The notes below the pieces were generated by a model that saw nothing but the letters and a program-made list of their open reading frames with translations, was not told the origin of the DNA and searched no databases. The position numbers and the translations under genes are program-made. A stretch of DNA of 64,000 bases from Anas platyrhynchos (taxonomy: Eukaryota; Chordata; Aves; Anseriformes; Anatidae), in the NCBI RefSeq assembly GCF_047663525.1, contig NC_092604.1, forward strand, positions 11,953,501 to 12,017,500, given 5' to 3'. Position 1 is the first letter of the stretch; each line of letters begins with the position of its first letter. Below, in pieces: positions 55,950 to 64,000 of the stretch.

Positions 55950-57234
55950 ACTATCAAATACAAAAACTTCAAAAGTATTCAAAATTGGTTGAAATACATC
56001 ATATACGATATGATAAACAACATCTTGAAAGAGGACTTACCAAATTGGTTAACGACTGAAATTCTTAGCACACCATCAGCAAGGGGAAACACTAGATTTG
56101 ATCTCTCTCAGAGTGGGGTTCCCCTGTATCACATGCTTGGTTTTTCATTGTAGAAACATGACTATTTTCTTTTTCATCTTGATTTAACACTGCTGTCTTA
56201 TAATCATGAGACTAACAATGTTTGCCTTATTTTAAAGGTTCTGTGTGAGCTTATTACTCGGAAATATTAAGGGTTTTATAAAAAAAAGTTTGTTCTTGCA
56301 GCACACCTACATAGCACTTAAGAAAAATGTTTTTTTCTCATCAGACAAACTGACGTGGCATGTTCAAATCACTCCAACGGCTCTTCTCAAAAAAAATCCT
56401 TAGAAAACTATTAATTCCTCTGAATACATCACTGACACTTCACAAATTAATCATAACTGCTGTGCAGATTCAACAGACTTGGAAGTTCTCCCTTTCATAT
56501 ACAAATGAGATTTTAAAAAGCTTCTAATTAAATGTTTTGCTTATTCAGAGACTTTTACATGCCAAAATGCTTTACAAATGACAGAATCTTCAATGAATGT
56601 AAGTATCACTTCAAAAATGAAATGCTGCCAGGTATGGTGAAGATTTTTCAGTTTGTTTAGTTATAAAAAGTGAAGAGTTGCCTGTAACTGAATATGAACA
56701 TGTTTCCAGTATGTTTTCTTTCCATTGCAGGGAGTGGGAGTTGTTTGAGTTGCACTGCAGTATTTCAATGCACTGTTAAAATAAATTTTTGCATTTCAAA
56801 CATGAAGAAACTAAAATTTCTTAACTTAGTAAATCTTCAGGATCATTTAGTTTAAAAATTTGTTGCTCCAACCACAAGTTGAATGAAAAATGTTAATGTA
56901 AACACCTGGATACCAGCTTAAGTTAAAAATAAAAAAAGCAAGAATCTGTCATCTGCAGGTCTAAGGTACAAAAGAATGAGGATGAGAAAATTAAAGAAGC
57001 AAAAAAGGGTCACCAATAAAGCAGCACCTGGCTTTACACTCATAGTGTAAACGAAATAGCTTTAGGATTTGTCTTGTACTATTCTTACGCTACAGTACTT
57101 TACTGTGGTTGGAAAATGAACATTTAAAATAGGTACTATAAAGTAACAAGGGCTTCAGGAAGGCTTTTGTCCTAACTACTTGGATACAATTGTGCTAGGC
57201 TATGTCTTTTTTTTCCAATTAAAGTTGGAACAAA

Positions 57235-57620
57235 ATTATTTGATAAAACAATTCTTTTTTATTTTTTATTTTTTTTTCTGAAGTAAGGGTTATGTTTTAA
57301 TAAGACATTGGATTTCAGTGCTTCTGAGGGTTATTCTGGCAAAAGACAGCATTTTCCATATTTACAGTCATTCCATTTCACTTCATCTCACTTCAAATGT
57401 CTTTGCAGTATTCTGCTTTATTCTTCCATCCAAGCTTAAAAAACGTACTTTGAAAATTACCAGGTTATAAGAAAGTGGCTTTGAAATACAAGCTAAGAGT
57501 GTTTTCCAAGATGAACTAGTCACGAATGTTAAGTTCTGAAAATAATTACTGAACAGCTGAGGACTTTTTTTGTGATTTTTTTTTTATCTGTATTTTCAAT
57601 TAAAAAATTATCCACGTAAA
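57235..57620 (-). other. C5: probable 3' UTR of C5
   Basis: This is AT-rich sequence after the C5 stop, ending near two minus-strand AATAAA hexamers at 57270-57265 and 57263-57258. A UTR of about 0.4 kb is similar to what I recall for the human gene. The exact cleavage site is not determined. Confidence 0.5.
57258..57270 (-). terminator. C5: tandem polyadenylation signals AATAAA, C5
   Basis: Two AATAAA hexamers follow each other inside an A-rich minus-strand stretch about 350 bases after the stop codon. The A-richness lowers their specificity. Confidence 0.5.
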
Positions 57621-60600
57621 TCAACAGCCACTGATGATGAGATCTTCAACAAAATCTTCCATTCTGTTTAAAAATTCCTGACAAAATGTACATGCTGTGT
57701 TTGAAGGCCACCACTCAATCCAAGTGCTGGAGTCCAAAGGGTACTGGAATCTAAAAAGACAACAGAAAACGCACATTTACTCCTAAGATTTGGGGAGGGA
57801 ATTGCCTAACAGGAAAAGCATTACAATATGAAATAGATTGGTTTGTGTTCATAATCCTGTTTTAAATTTACACATCTGAAAACACACTGGGTTATCATTG
57901 GTCAACTGATACTTTAAAAATAAATTATATATTACATGAGAATTATTACATACAAACACTCGCCACTTGACAACATACTTTAAGATTAAATCTTAACACA
58001 TTCTGATGTTAAATTACTTACCTGAAACTGTAACCAATGCTTATCTTTAGGGCTTCTTTGCCCATGATCAAATACTGCTCTCCTGGGCTCAGTTCAACAT
58101 CAGTACAGGTCTTCTTTTTAACAAAGGTAATTTCATTATTTTTTTCAGCAAAAGCATGCCCTGAAGTAGAATGTCAAAAATTAGAAAATTTCACAAAGAG
58201 AATTTTTAGTTACACGTGCATGAAATAGAAAACATTAACATGTTCTACAGCACAGTGTAGTCAAGTGAGCCATTTGACACTTGTTATAAAACAAGAAAAT
58301 TTTATAATATAAAACATGTTTCCTGCAGAAGATTTTTTAAATTAAATGGAATGTTAAATATATCTAAACAACTCACAACTGTATTAATTGATTGTGGAAT
58401 ATGTTCAACTTGTTTTGTCACACAAGAGATGTTTAACTGATTACAGTTTAGGTTTGTTAACAACAGCTATAATAGATAAAAGCTGTTTAAAAACATTATA
58501 CAGTGCCTTTCTTAGGGCATAAAAGAATGCTCAAGGGCTGTATTTCAGAGTAAGGTTTTCTACTTTCATGAAATGACTAGATTTGACTCTTGTTTTTTGT
58601 CAACTGCTTCATTGGTCTCAACAAGACAGATCTTGCTCTAAGTAAAATAGTTAAATGGATTAAAAATAGGACACAAACCTCTTTTATAGAGATCTAGAAT
58701 AGTTGCAGAATACTTTACAAAATGACCTTCTTCACGACGAGACAAGATGTTCACTTTATAAACTGCAAAACAACACATAACAAAGTTTTTGTTATTCCTT
58801 TTTTTTTCCTGCAATATATTCTAAATGCCTTACAGATGCTCAGGTAGAGAATATAATGTCCCTTAACTTCTGGGAAAATCATGGCTACAGCTATACACTG
58901 CATGGTTCTCATCTGATGGCCTGCAACTTCCCCTGACCCCAAAGCTACACAGAATCATAGAATCATATAGATGGGAAAAGACCTTCAAGACCATTAAGTC
59001 CAACCGTCAGCCAGACCTACCAAGTTCCATTACTAAACCATGTCCCTTAGTGCCAAATCCATGTCTCTTCAGTACTTCCAGGGATGGGGACTCCACCACT
59101 TCCATAGGCAGTCCATTCCAGTGCTTGACCACCCTCCTTGTTAATAAATTCTTCCTAATATCCAATCTAAACCTCCCCTGGTGCAATAGGAAACTGCTTC
59201 CTCCTGTACTATGACTTGTTACTTGAGAAAAGAAACTGATATCCTCCTTGTTGCAACAGCCTTGTTGCTCTTCTCTGCGCAAGTTTGAGCAATTCAATAT
59301 CCTTCTCCTAGAGAGGGGTCCAAAACTGAACACAGTATTCAAGATGCAGTCTTGCTACACAAAAGGGGACAATAGCTTCCCTAATCCTGCTGGCCACACT
59401 ATTTCTGCTGGCTTACATTCAGTTGGTTGTTGACTAGCACCCCCAGGTCCTTTTCTGCTGGGCAACTTTCCAGCCACTCTTCCCCAAACCTATGCCACTG
59501 CACCAGGTTGTTTTGCTCCAACAGCAGGAATCCAGAACTTAGCTTTTTTTAATGTCATGCATCTGGACTTGGCCCGTCAATCTACATGATCATGTTAGAA
59601 TGACACCAAGGGAAAAAACAGCAGAATTCATCAGACCAGGTTTCCTGGGTTAATAACCCTTGTTACATGAGTTTTCTTCAGCAAAGGGTATGGGCAGAAC
59701 TTACTCATCTCTGTTCTGACATGTTACCTTCATACAGTGTATGCCTGCTGAATTTTGATCATTAAAGATCTAATTGGAACAAAATGTTCTGCAGCAGTAG
59801 TAAAGAAGTGACTGAGTAAGAGCATGAGAAATAGGTAAAGACAATTCAAATACTACCGTATGCAATATCATTCTGGCATGCAGCTTCTCTCCTGATATCA
59901 GCAGTTATTGACTGATCCAGTCTTCCTTGTATTCTACTACACTCAGCTACATTGAGAGGAGAAAAAAAAAAAAACAACAAAAAACAGCGTTAGGACAACG
60001 TCATTGCATGTCTTCAGATAAAACACGATGGATCTCTACCTGCTCGAATAATCTGCTGTAACTGAGAAACAGTGTAATTATGGGAGTGTATGGTGGAATA
60101 ATGAATGCTGAAAAAAGAAAAAGTATCCTTACTTGCCTGAACTTAATCCAATTGGACAACCATGATTATAGTTCACACATTTATTTATTTTTTTTAATGT
60201 AAAATTTTAGAGGACAACAGCTGTGTTCTTACAAGGATTTTTCCTTGTGTTAATATGTTTTTGTCCAAAGCATTAAACTGCATTTTCCCACCAAATGAAA
60301 TGGCAAAACATCTTAAAAAAAATTTACCTTCCATGCACTTGCATTCATTTCCTTCACACAACCTCACAAGTTTTTCATCTCCATATGGGTTATAAAATAT
60401 AGTACATCTTTTATCTAGAAGATACAAAAAATTGTAATAAATAAATATAGAAAATTCAAGAAGTCAGCACTGAAACTTTGTGAGTCAGAAGTTACCTGAG
60501 CTTAAAGTAACAAGGATAATAAAGCTGTGGAAGAAGAAAAAATGTAGTCTTCAAGAAGGAATAAACATTTGAAAAGAACACACATGAATTTGAAGACATG

Positions 60601-63600
60601 GAATACATACCCGGTGCATGATACTCATATACAGTGAATGTAGCAGGATTTCGCATTCCAACATGGAAAAGCTCACTTATTCGGAACCCAACACAGAGGA
60701 AACTATCAGCTGGAACCTATTGGAAAGACACATGAATTAAGGAGTTCTATAAAGGAAACACAGTGATTCCGAAGAGTTAAAGTTGTTCTTAAAGTTATGA
60801 AAGGGGTAACATACAGAGTCTATCTGAATAACAACATGTCCATCTATTATCTCATAATCAGCTATCAGTTGATCCACTCCACTTGCAAGCTGTAGGGAAA
60901 ACAAAAAAACAGAGAAAAAAAAATTATTCAACAGTTAAAGATTTTTGGATGATCATGAACATTTACTTATCACTAACTTTTACGTAATTCTGAGATTCAA
61001 AAAACTTATCTCAGTGTTGCTTCTTATAATGTTTAAACTATTTTTATTTTTTAAGGAAATTATCCTTTTTATCTTCATTGCATGAAAATAACAAAGAATT
61101 GCAAAGATAATTATCCTTAAAGGGATACTTGAGTCCACATTTAGTATCCTATTTAAATCCTGTAAGTATAAGTATAACTCGGGTTGCCTTTAACTGATAT
61201 TGACATGTTGAACAACAATTACAATTGAACAGTCAATATCATAGTTCTGTCAAAAAAAGAGCAACACTTCAGTAAAAGAAATAAAGTTTTTTTAATTCTT
61301 ACAGTATTTAAGTCTTCTATATTTGCTTCCAATCCACTAACCAAACCTATGTCCATCACAGCATGAGCAGACCCTGACTGTGGCTCTCTCGTGCTGGGCT
61401 TGTACCTAAAACAGATTAAAAATAAAAGTAGTTAAACATAACTGAAACAGAAAGTAAACTTCAATGTGTAATCCCAGAAAATCATGAGGAAAATTCTACC
61501 AACATTTAGAACATCATAATGAAGCAAAATATTCCAGATGAATCATTTCAGATTTTTGTCAATATCATGGATATGAACTTTTCTTAATACTTATGTTCTC
61601 GAAGAACCCAGATATAAATCAACAAAAAATACTCTCCCAAAAAAGTAACAATCAATCCCAATTCTGTTTACACACATGCATAAAAAGGAAGAAAAATGAA
61701 GAAAACAAGATCAGAAGACCAGATGCAATTATTAATAAGGGAGGACTAGCAAATAAAAACATTTCAATCTCTTAAAAAAATAAAAGAAATTGAATATAAT
61801 GCTAATGCATAAGCAAATATAATGCTAATGTCAGCTAATGTAATATTAAAACAATAACTAAGAAAAAATGTAAGACCAAAAAGTCTTTGTAACATTCTTA
61901 GAGTACTGTCATTATGTATCTGTAGAGCCACAGTGCATTTCGTTTGCAGTGCTCCAGTTCCTTAACACATCAGCTGGGAATTCCACCTTTGTAAGTAGGA
62001 GTGTTGAAACTTAGGAAACTGAGGACATTTAGAACCAGCATTAAGTTTAAATGAAACCTTTAAAAGTAAAAGTTTGTTATTATTTCCACAGTAATTGAGA
62101 CAAACTACCCAAGTAAAACCCCACCAGCTGTACTTACTTTGCACAAGCCTCTATGCGCCCAAGTGGCCCACCATCTTCTATTCTGTAACCTTGTCATACC
62201 AAGTAGAGTCAAATAAGTGATCTTAAAACTCCTCAGGAACAGCAACCCCAAAATTCTTGTAAAGTGTTTTCGTAATTGAAAGAGAATTTTTAAAATAATT
62301 TTGGTAGCAATTTTTCATAGGAACTCATTATGTACATGTAGCTACAAACAACACTAAAGTCTTATAATTCAGGTGAAATATCAGCTCTAATGCTTAGTAT
62401 TATTTATCACACACTTATGTTATTAAAACTACTTCATGGCAAAAGCTCAGAATGAGTTTGTACACCCTGCTGTAACTGGACTACAACTTTCAGTACTTTG
62501 TAGAACTTACCTTCTAAGAACTTTTTCTTACCTCGTAGAACCCCAAACCACCCTTCTAGTCCTACTATATTTCTTTCTTCTGCTAGAATTTTGTATTCCT
62601 CACTGCCCCAATTGTAATAACCCTTCCATAAATGAGTAAAAATGTAACTAACAGAAATACATTAAAGATTAGTTCTATTCACAAAAAGACAATAGTTTCA
62701 AGAAGGCCTAAGAAGGCTTCTAGCAATTTCTTTTCCAGTTTTGCATTCCACTGAAAAAAGTAAGATATTTTTTTAGTTTCATTCTTAATAAAAAGCACAT
62801 TGTTAAATAAGCTTTCCTTTTTTTTTTTTTTTTTCCCTGCAGTGATCTGGGTACTATTATTTAAAACCAGATTAACCCTTTACCATCATCTCGCTTTGGA
62901 ACAATCTTCAATTCAAAGTTACATGACTCTTCAGAAGTACCGATTAGGTTGTATACTGTCCTCACCTACAAACATACAAATAAATTAGACAAAATAGAAA
63001 CAGTAAACAATCCTCAAATATGGCAAAAAAAAAAAAAAAAAGTGAAAATTCAGAATTTTGAGTTAGAGGAATACAATACAAGTAAAAACAAACAGCATGC
63101 TTAGCATGTTTAGTTTTGATAAGACATAAAATTCTTGAGCAAAACTACACCACTCTTGCTGATTTTATTTCAAAGACTAAAAATTATCCTGATTATTTTT
63201 ATGAACATAGATACTACTACATTAGAATATTTACATTTTAGAATACCTGTGTATACCTATACATTTTTAGAATACCTTACGAAAAAATCACTTTCTTTTT
63301 CAATGTTCACATTAACAAACCAGAGACACTACTAAAAAACAAAAAAGGTTCCATACTTACATTTACTGTAGCTATGCCAGTGCTGCTGCCAGTGCTTACA
63401 TATATGTCGTCTTCCAAAGGTACCTAAAGGATTGATGTTAAATATAAATAGTTATAAGGTAATAAGAAAAATAATAATGACTGTGCTAACAAGAACGTAA
63501 TTCAGATCTGATGATCTACTTGTCTTTCCTACCTCTTAAATACAATTAAGGCTACAAACAGCTTCTACAAAAAGATCATAGAAACAAGCAGAAATGCTAA

Positions 63601-63949
63601 ATTTAAATGAATTACATATTAAAAAATGATTAAATGTAGCAGATAAGCAAATTTCTTAAACATTTGCTATGTCATTTTAATACCATTTTATTAAAAGAAA
63701 AAGCTACTTTAGTACTGATTTCAAAGGTCAAAGAACTATTTAACAGGTTACTGGGAATTTTGCTTTAACTTTTCAAAAGAGAAGCCATTCACTCACTGTC
63801 AAAGTTCTTCCCACAAAATTTTCTTCTGTCAGTTTAAATAGATGAAGATCTCCATAATTTTTGTATGCTACCTTAACACTCATGTCCAAATTAAGCCGTT
63901 TGACAAGAAGGGAATATTCAGTCAAGGCCTCAAGAGCATTAATAGTGTC
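57621..63949 (-). CDS. C5: complement component C5, C-terminal part (last 12 coding exons; 5' end beyond window)
   Basis: Exons in transcript order: 63949-63797, 63423-63361, 62965-62884, 62177-62138, 61405-61303, 60889-60815, 60716-60611, 60414-60328, 59946-59857, 58762-58679, 58160-58022 and 57750-57621. They join in one frame for 383 residues plus TGA. C5 is a secreted plasma protein; its convertase releases C5a and leaves C5b, which seeds the membrane attack complex. This part covers the end of the CUB region ([19 protein letters not shown]), the MG8 macroglobulin domain ([11 protein letters not shown]... [11 protein letters not shown]... FTVYEYHAP) and the C345C/netrin-like domain. The C345C part has [34 protein letters not shown] and a final GC-stop. 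The exon at 62138 is only 40 bases long. One intron contains a CR1 copy. The right-hand exons, including thioester-like and C5a regions, are outside the window. C3 and C4 are excluded by the close match to C5 at the C-terminus and by synteny with TRAF1. Confidence 0.96.
58951..59600 (-). mobile_element. 5'-truncated CR1 LINE in a C5 intron
   Basis: The + strand begins AGAATCATAGAATCATATAG at 58951, the reverse complement of the CR1 3' end with its ATTCTATG-type tail. It continues with the standard CR1 3' region (TTCTTCCTAATATCCAATCT, then AACACAGTATTC and CACCCCCAGGTCC blocks). The minus strand still encodes RFRLDIRKN and VVESPSLEV, typical of the CR1 ORF2 end, but the frame is disrupted. The copy is oriented like C5 and lies between the exons at 58679 and 59857. 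Its 5' end is truncated at about 59600, as is usual for CR1. The many differences point to an old insertion. Confidence 0.85.
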
Positions 63950-64000
63950 CTGTCAGAAATCAATTATAAAGATTTACTTTCTAAAATTAAAAAGTAAACA

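Larger units (their letters stand above)
42390..57234. other. AT-rich intergenic region between TRAF1 and C5
   Basis: About 15 kb show no supported exon. Open frames are short, rarely above 100 codons, and none resembles a known family or is flanked by convincing splice sites. Contents are T-rich runs (e.g. 53729-53766), an A/C-rich simple repeat at 55902-55949, two ATTTGCAT octamers (46682, 46840) and scattered AT microsatellite-like bits. I recognised no LINE or LTR copy. Head-to-tail spacing with C5 upstream of TRAF1 matches the human order. Confidence 0.65.

Noticed and set aside
42390-57234. Search for a further gene, CRISPR-like array, tRNA or viral insertion in the desert
   Set aside because: No regularly spaced repeats, tRNA-like clover, LTR pair or retroviral protein motif could be recognised by eye. 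A database search would be needed to exclude diverged copies.
58037-58228. + strand frame with a Cys-rich end ([12 protein letters not shown]) opposite C5
   Set aside because: It is antisense to the C5 exon 58022-58160, and that exon on the - strand matches C5 closely. The + strand frame is a shadow.
59007-59342. 111-codon - strand frame in the C5 intron
   Set aside because: It is the decayed end of CR1 ORF2 ([18 protein letters not shown]), so it belongs to the transposon and is not a host gene.

Overview
This window looks like bird nuclear DNA. It carries multi-exon, GT-AG spliced genes whose proteins are clearly vertebrate, short introns and GC-rich CpG-island promoters in the first 23 kb. 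One C5 intron holds a CR1 LINE with the typical sauropsid 3' end. The gene order CUTA-like, PHF19, TRAF1, C5 matches, from memory, human 9q33.2 and the corresponding avian microchromosome (chromosome 17 in chicken). The species cannot be fixed from the sequence. I found no sign of a bacterial, viral or selfish system; the genes are orthologues of known families.

Layout. 1-0.65 kb: A/C-rich low-complexity DNA, then a CpG island holding exon 1 of a CUTA-like gene on the + strand (six coding exons, 489-8102, 161 aa, poly(A) signal at 8919). 9.4-17.9 kb: PHF19 on the - strand, tail to tail with the CUTA-like gene (14 coding exons, 588 aa, probable 2.3 kb 3' UTR, non-coding first exon in a CpG island near 17.75 kb). 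18-23.8 kb: intergenic, with a GGCAC-rich minisatellite against the PHF19 promoter, an inverted GTGCC-rich patch, an isolated CpG-rich block and an E-box cluster. 23.8-41.8 kb: TRAF1 on the - strand (ten coding exons, 558 aa, long 3' UTR, non-coding first exon in a CpG island). 42-57.2 kb: AT-rich gene desert between TRAF1 and C5, with no supported gene but several candidate regulatory motifs. 57.2-64 kb: the 3' part of complement C5 on the - strand (last 12 coding exons, 383 residues, continuing past the right edge).

How the genes relate. PHF19 is a Polycomb-like subunit of PRC2 that reads methylated H3K36 and brings H3K27 methylation to chromatin. TRAF1 is an NF-kB-induced adaptor of TNF-receptor signalling, and C5 is the precursor of the C5a anaphylatoxin and C5b, which starts the membrane attack complex. 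TRAF1 and C5 are inflammatory neighbours, and the region between them is, from memory, a rheumatoid-arthritis association locus in humans. The CUTA-like protein belongs to the trimeric CutA1 family, whose animal function is poorly defined.

Most notable observations: the bird TRAF1 model keeps a complete RING finger and TRAF2-like zinc-finger exons that mammalian TRAF1 lacks. The CUTA-like gene is intact at a position where humans carry, from memory, only a pseudogene (CUTALP). All exon boundaries were read by hand from splice sites, reading-frame phase and similarity to remembered human proteins. No alignment or expression data were available.
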